Below are positions 1-9,801 of a stretch of DNA of 38,058 bases, in pieces. The notes beneath the pieces were generated by a model. That model saw nothing but the letters and a program-made list of their open reading frames with translations, was not told the origin of the DNA and searched no databases. Source of the DNA: Betaproteobacteria bacterium (lineage in GTDB: Bacteria; Pseudomonadota; Gammaproteobacteria; Burkholderiales; Rhodocyclaceae). The DNA lies in the NCBI GenBank assembly GCA_016234745.1, contig JACRAR010000061.1, positions 1-38,058 on the forward strand, given 5' to 3'. The stretch's first letter is position 1, and each line of letters begins with the position of its first letter. The translations under genes were made by a program, and so were the position numbers.

Positions 1-37
1 CCCACTGGTCGTCTCGCAATTGCTTGCGTTCTTCCAT
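1..37 (-). CDS. Possible IS5-family transposase, N-terminus only (cut by window edge)
   Basis: Reading leftwards from ATG at 37 gives MEERKQLRDDQW and then leaves the window. A strong ribosome binding site (AGGAGG, complement of 43-48) lies 5 bases before the ATG, so a real gene start is likely. The RDDQW pattern near the N-terminus is common in IS5-family (IS427-like) transposases, but twelve residues cannot prove the family. No terminal inverted repeat could be recognised between 38 and 149. The gene is divergent from mshO, so if it is an IS it sits inside or at the edge of the msh cluster. Confidence 0.4.
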   Translation of the reverse strand, partial: MEERKQLRDDQW

Positions 38-149
38 GCCTTCCTCCTGTCTTGTGACAAAAGGAAGCATCGCAGACTACCGATGCGTTAGATTCAGCGA
101 ACACTCGCATATTCATTCGTCAATTGTGAACAGAACCTAGGTCGAGACC

Positions 150-1025
150 ATGCTGACACTTCCGACTCAGCCCGCTCGTTGTCGCCAATCCGGATTCACC
201 CTGGTCGAGGCGATCATGGTGATCGTCATCACCGGTTTCCTCGCCGGCATCGTTGCCGTATTCATCACGGTACCGGTGCAGAGTTATGCCGATTCGGTGC
301 GCCGTGCCGAGCTCACCGATGCGGCAGACGTGATCTTGCGGCGCATCAAGCGCGAGATACGGCTGGCACTGCCGAACAGCCTGCGAGTCAGCTCGTCCGG
401 CGGCGTGAATTACATCGAATTCATCCTGACCAGTACCGGCGGGCTGTATCGCGACGAATACGACGGTTCCAGCGCGGGGGACTTCCTGAGTTTCACCAGT
501 TCGGCCGACAAGACTTTCGACGTGCTGGGCACCCTGCCGAGCAATCCGGCCATAGCAGCCGATGACTTTATCGTGGTCAACAATGTCGCCAATCTGTTGC
601 CGGCCAATAATGCCTATGCCACAGGCGATCCCTGTTCGAATTGCAACCGGGCAAAAGTTGCTTCGATCGCCAGCAACACGGTCACTCTGGCAACCAACCC
701 CTTTGCCGGTCAATTGCGTCCTGCCAGCAGCCGCTTCCAGGTCGTGCCAGGTGGCGTCAGGGCCGTGACTTTTGCCTGCCCAGCGCTGACATCGGGTAAT
801 CTGACCCGCTACTGGAATTACGGTTTCTTTCCCTCCCAAGCCGATGCCATAGCCGCCCTTCCCTCGCTTGCACCCGCGAACCGTGCACTGCTGGCTGCCA
901 ATGTCACCTGCATGGTGTCCCCCCCTTCGTCCGGGCTGCTAAACATTGTATTGACCTTGACCGATCCGGCCAGCGGCGAAGGAGTGACGCTCTTTCAGCA
1001 GATTCACGTGGACAATTCAGCATGA
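150..1025 (+). CDS. mshO: MSHA-type minor pilin MshO
   Basis: 291 aa. Type IV prepilin-like protein of the mannose-sensitive haemagglutinin (MSHA) pilus system, expected to be cleaved by prepilin peptidase and packed into the inner-membrane-anchored pilus. The cleavage motif is at residues 15-20 (G15, then FTLVE with Glu at mature +5), followed by a hydrophobic helix to about residue 44. The C-terminal globular part carries paired cysteines (around CSNC and the later TFAC and VTCM). It overlaps mshP by 4 bases (ATGA), indicating translational coupling. The Shine-Dalgarno before 150 is weak; the start is chosen because it gives a short positively charged leader before the GFTLVE motif. The MshO name rests on the pilin motif, the size and the following mshP and mshQ-like genes. 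Confidence 0.8.
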   Translation: MLTLPTQPARCRQSGFTLVEAIMVIVITGFLAGIVAVFITVPVQSYADSVRRAELTDAADVILRRIKREIRLALPNSLRVSSSGGVNYIEFILTSTGGLYRDEYDGSSAGDFLSFTSSADKTFDVLGTLPSNPAIAADDFIVVNNVANLLPANNAYATGDPCSNCNRAKVASIASNTVTLATNPFAGQLRPASSRFQVVPGGVRAVTFACPALTSGNLTRYWNYGFFPSQADAIAALPSLAPANRALLAANVTCMVSPPSSGLLNIVLTLTDPASGEGVTLFQQIHVDNSA

Positions 1026-1504
1026 AATCCCCCCGACTCTTGCGCGGCTTCTCCATCGTATCGGCGATTTTCATCCTCGTCGCGCTGGCTGCGCTGGGAG
1101 CGTTCATCGTCAACATCTCAACCAATCAGCAGATCGGTTCTGCGCTTGACGTGCAGGGCGAGCGGGCTTTTCAGGCGGCACGGGCAGGCGTCGAATGGGG
1201 CGTGTATAAGGTTCAGGCAACCGCTGCCTACAATTTCGGCTATACCTCCATCGATCCGAATACCCGCGCCTGCCCGACCAGTCCGACTTCATTCACCCTG
1301 CCGGCTGCCGCGACTACCCTGGCTGGCTTTACCGTAACAGTGATCTGCACGGCAACCACGGATCCAGGGAGCTTTGGAGGCCCCACGGTGTACAGGATAA
1401 CTGCCACAGCCTGCAATCAGCCCAACGTCGCCGACCCCAAGTGCCCCAACATCACCAACCCGACCGGCTTTTATGTCGAACGCCGGCTGGAGGTATCGTT
1501 TTGA
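1022..1504 (+). CDS. mshP: MSHA-type pseudopilin MshP
   Basis: 160 aa. Prepilin-like protein with leader MKSPRLLRG and a processing site G9/F10, then a hydrophobic helix (FSIVSAIFILVALAALGAF). The residue at mature position +5 is serine instead of the glutamate found in most pilins, a feature also seen in tip-type minor pilins of the GspK/PilX kind. The C-terminal half holds several cysteines. It starts 4 bases inside mshO and is followed by mshQ, the order seen in msh clusters. Its likely role is a minor component or assembly factor of the MSHA pilus at the inner membrane and pilus tip; that role is inferred from family and context. Confidence 0.75.
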   Translation: MKSPRLLRGFSIVSAIFILVALAALGAFIVNISTNQQIGSALDVQGERAFQAARAGVEWGVYKVQATAAYNFGYTSIDPNTRACPTSPTSFTLPAAATTLAGFTVTVICTATTDPGSFGGPTVYRITATACNQPNVADPKCPNITNPTGFYVERRLEVSF

Positions 1505-1617
1505 GGGAAGAATGCCCATCCTATAATGAATCCGTGCGCCACATCAGGGACGAGCATGGCTGGCGGGAGGTTGCGTCGGGCGATGGTTTGTTCCCCGATG
1601 CCTTTGAGGACATTTGC

Positions 1618-4600
1618 TTGAAAACGTGGTCTGTCGGTGAGGTTTCGTTACTCAAAACGTGCCTGGCCCCTCTGGTTCCTTTTATCCTTGCGCTGGTCTG
1701 CCTGCTGTTGCCGGCCGGCGGCGCCTGGGCATTTGCCTGCACCTCCACTGGCGGCAACTGGGCTACGAACGGCACTTGGGCAAACTGCAACGGCACCACG
1801 CCGCAGGCTGGCGACACGGTCACCATTACTGCCGGCACCGTGATTCTCAATGCCAGCCCCACGATTGCCGGGCTGACCATGAATGGCGGCACGCTGACCT
1901 TCGGCAACAGCGCGACAATCCGCACTCTTACCGTTAACGGCAATGTCACAGTAACCGCTGGCACCATCAATGTCGCCAACCAAACAGTGACCCATGTATT
2001 GAACGTTTCCGGAAACGTCACCAACAACGGCACCCTGGATCTGCGCCTGGATGCCAACAGCCTGTGCACCCTCAACTTCACCGGCGGCGGCGCCCACATC
2101 ATAGACGGCACCAGCGCCGGGACCACCGAGTTCAACAACGTCACAGTCGCCAACAACCTGACCATCAACAAGAGCGGCGCGGCGATCACCCAGACGGGAA
2201 CCCTGAGCGTCACCGGCAACCTGACGGTGCAGGCTGGGACGCTGAACGTGGCGAATTCCATCACGGTGACGGGAACCACCGACATCAGCGGCACGCTCAG
2301 TCACACGACGACGACCGGCACCCGCACTTTCACCGGAAACGTCACCATCAACAACGGCGGCACCATGTCCGAAACCGTGGCGGAGGCGATCGCTTATGGC
2401 GGAAATCTAACCGTCAGCGCCGGCGGCACGCTGACCGAGTTCGGCGCCGCGACCATGTCCGTCGCCGGCAATCTGCAGAACGACGGCACCCTGACCGCCA
2501 GCACCGGCGTGCATACTTTCTCCGGCGCCGCCAAGACCTTCAGCGGAGCCAATGCGATCGTCATTCCGAGCGTCACCGTCAGTGGAACCTACCAGAACAG
2601 CGGAACGCTTACGGTGAATACGGCGCTCTCCGGCGCCGGGACGCTGACCAATACGGGAACACTCAACATCGGCGGCACGTCGGGCATCACCGGGCTGACC
2701 GCCACTGCGGTCGGCAACACGGTCAACTACACCAGCGGCGGCGCCCAAGCCATCAAGGCAACGACCTACGACATCCTCAATACCAGCGGGGCCGGCGCCA
2801 AGACTATCGGCGGCGTAACGGTGGTGAACGACACACTGACTGTCGTCGGCGGAACACTGACGAACAACAGCACCCTGACCGTCACTAACGCCTTGTCGGG
2901 CACCGGCGGATTAACCAACGGCGCCGCAGACACACTCAACATCGGCGGCACCTCCGGCATCACCACCCTCACCGCCACCGCGGCCGGCAACACGGTCAAC
3001 TACACCGGCACCGGCCAGACGCTGAAAGTCACGTCGTACCAAAACCTCACCCTGAGTGGTGGCCCCGAGACCTTTGGCGCCATCACGACCATAGGCGGGA
3101 ATTTGACCCTGAGCGGCAGCGCCACCGCCACCACCGCGGCGAACCTGGCCATTACAGGCAACCTCGATGTCGGCAGCGGAACCCAGTTGACCGTTGCCGG
3201 GTTCAACATCACCGTGACAGGAACCACATCGGTAACGGGCACGCTGCTTCACAACAACGCCGCGGGCACCAAGACCTACACCGGAAACGTCACCATCAAC
3301 AACGGGGGCCTCTGGAACGAAACGGCCGCAGAAGACTTTTCGTTCGGCGGCAACCTGCAAAATGACGGCACCTTGACCGCCAGTACCGGCGTGCATACCT
3401 TCATCAACGCCGGCAGGACCTTCAGCGGAGCCAACGAAATCGCCATCCCGAGCGTGACGATCAGCGGCACCCGCACGAACAACGGCACGCTCACGGTGTC
3501 GACCACGCTGGCCGGCGCCAGCACGCTGACCAACGGCGCCACCGGGATTCTGAACATCGGCGCGGCGACCGTCACCCCGACGCTCACCGCCACCGCGGTA
3601 GGCAACACGGTCAACTACACCGGCACCGGCCAGACGCTGAAAGTGACGGCCTACCACCACCTCACCCTGAGCGGCGGCGCCGAAACTTTTGGGGCGATCA
3701 CGACGGTTGCCGGCAACCTGACCCTGAGCGGCAGTGCCACCGCCACCACCGCGGCGAACCTGGCTATTACAGGCAACCTCGATGTCGGTGGTGGAACCCA
3801 GTTGACCGTCGCCGGGTTCAACATCACCGTGACGGGGACCACAGCGGTGACGGGCACACTGGTTCACAACAATGCCGCGGGAGCCAAGACCTATACCGGA
3901 AACGTCACCATCAACAACGGCGGCCTGTGGAACGAAACGGCCGCGGAAGACTTTTCGTTCGGCGGCAACCTGCAAAATGACGGCACCTTTACCGCCAATA
4001 CCGGCGTGCATACCTTCATCAACGCCGGCAGGACCTTCAGCGGAGCCAACGAAATCGCCATCCCGAGCGTGACGATCAGCGGCACCCGCACGAACGACGG
4101 CACGCTCACGGTGTCGACCACGCTGGCCGGCGCCAGCACGCTGACCAACGGCGCCACCGGAACACTCAACATTGGCGGCACATCGGGCATTACCGGGCTG
4201 ACCGCGACGGCGGGCGGGAACGTCGTCAACTACACCGGCACGGGACAGACGATCAAGGCAACCTCCTATGACACGTTGAACGTCACGGGTACGGGAGCAA
4301 CCAACAGCGGCACCGTGACGGCCGCTACAGGTCTGGGCGGCTCGGGCGATCTGACCAACGCGGCTACCGGGGTATTGAACCTCGGCGGCACCGTGACGAT
4401 AGCGACACTGAACGCGACAGTGGGCGGAAACGTCGTCAATTACACCGGCACGGGGCAGACCATCCGTGCGATTGCCTACGACACGCTGAATGTCACCGGT
4501 ACGGCAACCAACAGCGGCACGGTAACTGTTGCAACCGCGCTGGGTGGCGCAGGCACATTGACCAACGCCGCCACAGGAGTATTGAACCTCGGCGGCACCT

Positions 4601-7600
4601 CGCTGATCACGACGCTTACCGCGACAGCCAGCGGCAACACCGTCAATTACACCGGATCGGGGCAAACCATCAAGGCCACCACCTATCACCATCTGACACT
4701 GAGCGGCGGTGCCGGAACCCTCGGTGCCGATACGAACGTCAATGGCACCCTGGCGCTCGGCGCCAACAAGCTGACGACCGGAGCAAACACCCTGCTCATG
4801 ACCGGCGATTGCAGCCTGAGCGGCGGCAATGGCAGCATCACCCGCAGCAGCAGCGGTTTTGTCATCGGCAACCTGCGCCTGTCCTTCCCGACGGGAACCA
4901 ATACCTGTACTTTCCCCGTCGGCAGCGGCACCACCTATGCGCCGATCGGTATTGCCATGGTATCGACCTCGGCGGGCACACTGACCGGCAGCACGACGGC
5001 GGGTCAGCATCCGCAGATCGCGACTTCCGGCATCGATTCCACCAAGGATGCCAGCCGCTACTGGACACTCGGCTTGGCAGGCGACACGCTTAACACGGGC
5101 AATGTGACGAGCTACGGCGTGACGTTTAATTTTGCGGCGGGTGATCTGATCGGCGGCGCTACGCCCTCCAATTTTGTGGTCGGTAAATACACGGGCGCAG
5201 CCTGGACCTTGCCGACACCGGTGACGGCGAATGCGACCGCCACCGGCGTGTCGTTCATTGCCGGCAGCGCCGGCTTTGGCGGCTTCGCGGTCGGCGAGCG
5301 CAGCTTCGCCACCTGTTCCAGCCTGGCCAGCGGCAATTGGAATGCACCGGCCACGTGGACCACGTGTCGCGGCGGCATACCCCTGGCCCAAGACACGGTG
5401 ACCATCAACAGCCCCCACGCGGTCGCGCTCAACATCGACAGCCCGGCGCTTGGTTCGCTCACGGTCAATACCGGCGGCAGCCTGACCAACGCTGCCAACA
5501 GGATCCTCAGTCTTGCCGGCAACCTTACCAACAACGGTACGCTGACCATGGGAACGGGCGGCAGCATTACGCTCACCGCCCATTCACAATGGACTGGCAG
5601 CGCGACCAGTACGTGGACGCTTTATCAGGTCGATCTGGGCACCAAGGACCTGACCTTTGGCGCAACCGATAGCTACACCGTGAGCTTTGCCTCGGCGACC
5701 CCGATTGTGAATGTCGGCAACCTCAACATGACGGGAACCAACAGTACGGTCACCTTCCGCTTTGCCGGTGCGGCGCAAGCCCTGCCCGTGGACAATGTGC
5801 GCTATCCCAGCGTGGTTCTGGCCGGTACCGGCGCCAAGACGTTGACCGGAACGGGTACAACGCTCGATGTGCGCGGCAGTTTCAAGCTCAATGGCGCCGC
5901 CGACACGCCCGTGGGTAGCGACACATTTTCCGCCGGCAGCAGAAACGTCGATATCTACGGCGATTTCACCAACAACCGCGCTGCGAACTTCAATCCGGGA
6001 AACACCGACAGCGGCACGTGGACCTTCAAGGGCACCACCTTGCAGAACATCGACAGCACGGGAACATCCACCATTTTCCCCAACCTGACCCTGAACAACA
6101 CCCTGGGAATCGCGCTCAACGCCAGTTCGAGTGTAAAGACCCTGCTGACCTTGACCAACGGCTACATTTCAACTGGCACGAACATCCTGATTCTGTCGAC
6201 CAACTGCACGGACGTCAGCGCGACCAACGGCACCAGTTGGGTGCGCACCAATGGTTTTGTTTCAGGCAGAGTCCGGCTGACGTTCAGTTCGGGAACGGTC
6301 ACCTGCACCTACCCGGTCGGTAGCGGCACCACTTACGCGCCGATCGGCATGACCATGATCTCCACGGGAGGCACGCTGACCGGTAGCACCACGACTGGAG
6401 AACATCCGCAGATCAGCGCTTCGACGATCAACTCCACCCTCGATGTCAGTCGCTACTGGTCGCTCTGGGCCACCGGCGACGCGATCACGTCCAGCAGCTA
6501 TGGCGCCACTTTCAATTTCGTTGCCGGCGATGTGGATGTCGGTGCCAACACCGCCAACTTTGTCGTCGGCAAGTATGCCGCCAGTACTTGGACGGAACTG
6601 ACCCCTGCCTTCGCCAATCCCACTGCGACAGGCGTTTCCACGATTACCGGGGGTATTACCGCGCAGACTGATTTCGCCGTCGGCACGCATTCGAGCAACA
6701 ACTGTTACTCCGATGCATTCACTGGCGCCGACGGCGCATCGCCGGGCGGCAACTGGTCGGTGGGCTTCAAGACCGGAACTTTCGGCAATCCGGTGATTTG
6801 GGGCAACCGTTTGAGACTGACCAACGCTACCGGAAGCGTGGCCACCTGGGCCACCCTGAACCGCCTGATACCCGCATCGGGGAATCGGGTGACCGTGGAG
6901 CTTGAGCACTTCGCCCACAGCGGCACCGGCAGTGCCGACGGCATCGCCGTGATTCTGTCCGATGCTTCGGTGGCGCCGCAGGCGGGCGCCTTCGGGGGCT
7001 CACTGGGTTATGCGCAGAAAAGCAATCCCGGCTCCGATTGCACCACCCCGGGCGGTTGCCCGGGTTTTACCGGAGGCTGGCTGGGCATCGCCATCGACGA
7101 ATACGGCAATTATTCGACCAACCTCGAAGGGCGCTTCGGCGGCGTGGGGGCGCGAATACAAAACTCTGTGGCCATTCGCGGCTCCGGTACCGGCATGTCG
7201 GGCTACCGTTTCCTGACAGGCACCGGTTCCCTCACGCCGGTCATTGACGGCAACAATGCTGCGACCCCGCCTCACCGTTACCGCATCATTATCGATCATA
7301 CCGATGGCCTTCATGCCTGGACTTCGGTGGAGCGGGATACTACGGGAGGAGGGACGGCCTATGTCATTCTGATCGGCTGTCCACCGGGCGTGACCAGCGG
7401 CTGCACCGCGCTGGACGTCAAGGATCCGGGCTACAGCCAAAACGACGTGCCCACCAGTTGGAACCTGTCCTTTACCGGCTCCACGGGCGGTTCGACCAAC
7501 GTCCACGAAGTCGACAACCTCAGCATCTGTACGGTACAGGGCATGCCGACGCCGAGTCTGCACCACATCAAGATCGAGCATGGTGGCAACGCCTGCACCT

Positions 7601-9588
7601 CCGCTCCGGCGACAGTGACAGTAAAAGCCTGCGCCGATGTCAACTGCACCGCGCTCTACATGGACCCGGTAACGGTTAATCTGGACAATGTCGGCACCTG
7701 GTCGAGTGACCCGGTGACCTTCTCCGGGGGTTCGACGACCGTGACGTTGACCGGCACAGGATCCGTAACACTGGGGGGCACGGCAACCTCGCCGACGACA
7801 GCCAATGCGACCCAATGTTTCAGTGGGGCAACTGAAACCTGCAGCCTGACTTTCAACTCCTGCACCTTTGACGCCATCGAAGTCGGTGCCAATGCGAATA
7901 CGCCGATTTTCACCAAGCTGGCGGGCTATGCTTTCAACCTTGATGTACTTTCCCAGGCGGCCCAGACAGTCACCGCGATTGACCTCGTGGATGTGAGCAC
8001 GGGCAACTGCAACACGCCAGCCGCCGTGCTTTCGCCTGTCACCCTGGCACCGGCGTTGAGTGGCGGAGTTCCAATCTTTACAGCCGGCCAGCGCAAGACA
8101 TTCAGCTTCACTTATGCCAATGCCGCGCCCAATGTCAGAGTACGCATTGCGACGGCAGGCCCCAACTATTCCTGTTCATCCGACAACTTCGCGATTCGTC
8201 CGACATCTTATACCGTGACTAGCAGCGCCTCGCAGGCAGGCAGTTCCGGCAGCCCATTTTTTCGCGCTGGGACGGATACTTTTACGTTAACTGCGACAGC
8301 AGTTAACGCATCTTCCGCGACAACCAGCACCTACCTGGGTCTCCCCAAGCTCAATTCCAGCCTGGTGACCAGCGTCCAGGCACACGCCGGCACGACCACG
8401 AATGTGACTTTCCCGAACGCCACGGCCGGCGTGGCGATCGGCAGCGGATTCAAGTATTCGGAAGTCGGGAACATCAGCCTGGGGCTGAACGCCATTTATG
8501 ACGACTCATTCGCCCAGGTGGACACGGCCAAGGCGGAATGCACATCGGGTTTCAACAATGGTACCCCGGCCGGAACTCCCGATGCCAATGGCAAGTTTTC
8601 CTGCCAGTTCGGCTCGGCGGTTCCCGCCCAGAACTTTGGCCGATTCGTGCCCGATCATTTCACGGTGGTCGGCACCATCAACAATGCCTGTTCGTCCGGC
8701 ACGTTTACCTACATGGGGCAGAATTTCACCTTGTCCTCGACCAGCGTGGTGCAGGCCCAAAACGCCAGCGGTGTGGTGACGCAAAATTATGCCGGGGCCT
8801 ATGCACCGGGCACGGTCAGCTTCGCTGCAGAGAACGCCGACAGCGGAACCGACCTGTCTTCCCGCCTCGCCTTCGCCAGCGGCACCTGGACCCTCGGCGT
8901 CTATATCCTGAGCAGCACTAATGCCAGTTTTTCACGTCCCGTGACGACTACCTCCGATGCCACCTGGGGTGTTTTCGATACGCTCGATGTCGGCCTGACG
9001 GTGAATGACAGCGACGTCAGCACTTCGCCTAAAGTCAGCGGCGCCGATTTGAATCCCACGGTTGCCGGCGGCAGCACCTTTACCTACAAGAAGTTTTCCG
9101 GAAGCCCGTTGCGCATGCGCTTCGGCATGCTCAAGCTGGACAGCACCTCCGGATCGGAAGCGAACAACATGCCGGTGACGGTCAAGGCCTTGTACTGGGA
9201 CGGCACCAGCTGGCAGATCAATACTTCCGACGGTTGCACCAGCATCCCGTATACCGCCCTGAACCTCAGCAATTACAAGGGCGCCCTGAATCCGGCCACC
9301 AATATGTCGGGCAACCATCTGCCGACCACAGCAACCTTGCTGAGCGGCGGAACTTCATCGATTACCGTGACCAAACCTTTCCCGTCTGCAAAAGGCAGCG
9401 TCGATCTGGCGATCAACCTGGGCGCAACCGGTGCCGACAACTGTACCAGCACGACGGCAACCGCTGCCAATCTTTCCTGGCTGCGCGGCAATACCTGCGA
9501 TGGTCTCAGCTATGACAAGGATCCCATCGCCCGCATCACCTTCGGTGCTGCCAAGAGCCCGTTTATTTATATCCGCGAGAAGTATTGA
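1618..9588 (+). CDS. mshQ: Giant MshQ-like secreted surface protein (lectin-like and DUF6701 domains)
   Basis: 2656 aa from a TTG start at 1618. This start is preferred over upstream ATG codons because GAGGA (1606-1610) lies 7 bases before it and the product then opens with a classical signal peptide (hydrophobic core LVPFILALVCLLLP, cleavage near AWA-F). Order: W-rich cap at about residue 37; a Thr/Gly/Asn-rich beta-repeat region to about 1080, including two near-identical 205-residue copies (457-661, 662-866); a PVGSGTTYAPIG...SRYW module near 1100; a second cap near 1230 and a second such module near 1567; a concanavalin-like lectin domain at about 1693-1970; Cys-containing linkers; then a C-terminal domain like MshQ/DUF6701 (RFVPDHFTV near 2342). 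It lies downstream of mshOP. Inferred role: exported adhesin or pilus-associated surface protein. Much longer than Vibrio MshQ. Confidence 0.8.
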   Translation: MKTWSVGEVSLLKTCLAPLVPFILALVCLLLPAGGAWAFACTSTGGNWATNGTWANCNGTTPQAGDTVTITAGTVILNASPTIAGLTMNGGTLTFGNSATIRTLTVNGNVTVTAGTINVANQTVTHVLNVSGNVTNNGTLDLRLDANSLCTLNFTGGGAHIIDGTSAGTTEFNNVTVANNLTINKSGAAITQTGTLSVTGNLTVQAGTLNVANSITVTGTTDISGTLSHTTTTGTRTFTGNVTINNGGTMSETVAEAIAYGGNLTVSAGGTLTEFGAATMSVAGNLQNDGTLTASTGVHTFSGAAKTFSGANAIVIPSVTVSGTYQNSGTLTVNTALSGAGTLTNTGTLNIGGTSGITGLTATAVGNTVNYTSGGAQAIKATTYDILNTSGAGAKTIGGVTVVNDTLTVVGGTLTNNSTLTVTNALSGTGGLTNGAADTLNIGGTSGITTLTATAAGNTVNYTGTGQTLKVTSYQNLTLSGGPETFGAITTIGGNLTLSGSATATTAANLAITGNLDVGSGTQLTVAGFNITVTGTTSVTGTLLHNNAAGTKTYTGNVTINNGGLWNETAAEDFSFGGNLQNDGTLTASTGVHTFINAGRTFSGANEIAIPSVTISGTRTNNGTLTVSTTLAGASTLTNGATGILNIGAATVTPTLTATAVGNTVNYTGTGQTLKVTAYHHLTLSGGAETFGAITTVAGNLTLSGSATATTAANLAITGNLDVGGGTQLTVAGFNITVTGTTAVTGTLVHNNAAGAKTYTGNVTINNGGLWNETAAEDFSFGGNLQNDGTFTANTGVHTFINAGRTFSGANEIAIPSVTISGTRTNDGTLTVSTTLAGASTLTNGATGTLNIGGTSGITGLTATAGGNVVNYTGTGQTIKATSYDTLNVTGTGATNSGTVTAATGLGGSGDLTNAATGVLNLGGTVTIATLNATVGGNVVNYTGTGQTIRAIAYDTLNVTGTATNSGTVTVATALGGAGTLTNAATGVLNLGGTSLITTLTATASGNTVNYTGSGQTIKATTYHHLTLSGGAGTLGADTNVNGTLALGANKLTTGANTLLMTGDCSLSGGNGSITRSSSGFVIGNLRLSFPTGTNTCTFPVGSGTTYAPIGIAMVSTSAGTLTGSTTAGQHPQIATSGIDSTKDASRYWTLGLAGDTLNTGNVTSYGVTFNFAAGDLIGGATPSNFVVGKYTGAAWTLPTPVTANATATGVSFIAGSAGFGGFAVGERSFATCSSLASGNWNAPATWTTCRGGIPLAQDTVTINSPHAVALNIDSPALGSLTVNTGGSLTNAANRILSLAGNLTNNGTLTMGTGGSITLTAHSQWTGSATSTWTLYQVDLGTKDLTFGATDSYTVSFASATPIVNVGNLNMTGTNSTVTFRFAGAAQALPVDNVRYPSVVLAGTGAKTLTGTGTTLDVRGSFKLNGAADTPVGSDTFSAGSRNVDIYGDFTNNRAANFNPGNTDSGTWTFKGTTLQNIDSTGTSTIFPNLTLNNTLGIALNASSSVKTLLTLTNGYISTGTNILILSTNCTDVSATNGTSWVRTNGFVSGRVRLTFSSGTVTCTYPVGSGTTYAPIGMTMISTGGTLTGSTTTGEHPQISASTINSTLDVSRYWSLWATGDAITSSSYGATFNFVAGDVDVGANTANFVVGKYAASTWTELTPAFANPTATGVSTITGGITAQTDFAVGTHSSNNCYSDAFTGADGASPGGNWSVGFKTGTFGNPVIWGNRLRLTNATGSVATWATLNRLIPASGNRVTVELEHFAHSGTGSADGIAVILSDASVAPQAGAFGGSLGYAQKSNPGSDCTTPGGCPGFTGGWLGIAIDEYGNYSTNLEGRFGGVGARIQNSVAIRGSGTGMSGYRFLTGTGSLTPVIDGNNAATPPHRYRIIIDHTDGLHAWTSVERDTTGGGTAYVILIGCPPGVTSGCTALDVKDPGYSQNDVPTSWNLSFTGSTGGSTNVHEVDNLSICTVQGMPTPSLHHIKIEHGGNACTSAPATVTVKACADVNCTALYMDPVTVNLDNVGTWSSDPVTFSGGSTTVTLTGTGSVTLGGTATSPTTANATQCFSGATETCSLTFNSCTFDAIEVGANANTPIFTKLAGYAFNLDVLSQAAQTVTAIDLVDVSTGNCNTPAAVLSPVTLAPALSGGVPIFTAGQRKTFSFTYANAAPNVRVRIATAGPNYSCSSDNFAIRPTSYTVTSSASQAGSSGSPFFRAGTDTFTLTATAVNASSATTSTYLGLPKLNSSLVTSVQAHAGTTTNVTFPNATAGVAIGSGFKYSEVGNISLGLNAIYDDSFAQVDTAKAECTSGFNNGTPAGTPDANGKFSCQFGSAVPAQNFGRFVPDHFTVVGTINNACSSGTFTYMGQNFTLSSTSVVQAQNASGVVTQNYAGAYAPGTVSFAAENADSGTDLSSRLAFASGTWTLGVYILSSTNASFSRPVTTTSDATWGVFDTLDVGLTVNDSDVSTSPKVSGADLNPTVAGGSTFTYKKFSGSPLRMRFGMLKLDSTSGSEANNMPVTVKALYWDGTSWQINTSDGCTSIPYTALNLSNYKGALNPATNMSGNHLPTTATLLSGGTSSITVTKPFPSAKGSVDLAINLGATGADNCTSTTATAANLSWLRGNTCDGLSYDKDPIARITFGAAKSPFIYIREKY
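2986..4215 (+). repeat. 615-bp direct tandem duplication inside the mshQ-like gene
   Basis: Copy 1 is 2986-3600 and copy 2 is 3601-4215; the next diverged unit begins at 4216 with a related sequence (NVVNYTGTGQT). Both copies begin with GGCAACACGGTCAACTACAC. They are in frame (205 codons) and about nine in ten residues agree by eye, with most differences at the 5' and 3' margins. Diverged relatives of the sub-motifs (TVNYT, GTLTNAATGVLNLGG) occur elsewhere between 2600 and 4700. The length of the surface protein can therefore change by unequal crossing over or slippage. Confidence 0.9.
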
Positions 9589-9801
9589 GCAGGGCAGGAA
9601 CTCCTGGAGTTGAGAGCGAAGGAACAGGCTTACGCGCCTTGCCCATATCCCGAAAACTTCCTCAGCACCCGCGCCATCTCCTCATCCGGCAACTCAGGGT
9701 TCTGCTGACCAATTCGAGGATTGGGGAAATCTGAACGTATCCTTCCAGGGATTAGTCGAGCAACAACTAACCGAGTTCATGAGCCTATAGAAATTGCGAT
9801 G
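9589..9801. other. Intergenic region between convergent mshQ and aldolase/SDR genes, with a possible gene remnant
   Basis: No complete gene is seen. On the minus strand an open frame from 9776 to a TAA at 9630-9632 reads ...RSDFPNPRIGQQNPELPDEE and ends in SGYGQGA. It has no start codon with a ribosome binding site and could be the C-terminal relic of a lost gene, but this is weak. A perfect inverted repeat AACTCC-T-GGAGTT lies near 9599-9611 without a T-tract, so no clear terminator is called. Confidence 0.25.

Noticed and set aside
2300-4800. CRISPR-like look of regularly repeated short motifs
   Set aside because: The repeats are in-frame protein motifs of varied spacing within one coding frame; they lack identical direct repeats with unique spacers.
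2911-5583. 890-aa open frame on the minus strand opposite mshQ
   Set aside because: It lies wholly within the mshQ-like gene, has Gly/Arg/Ala-rich, low-complexity sequence that mirrors the sense-strand repeats, and no ribosome binding site or known motif. It is a shadow of GC-rich codon use.
9630-9776. Minus-strand fragment ending in SGYGQGA as a small gene
   Set aside because: There is no start codon with a ribosome binding site; at best it is the end of a lost gene.
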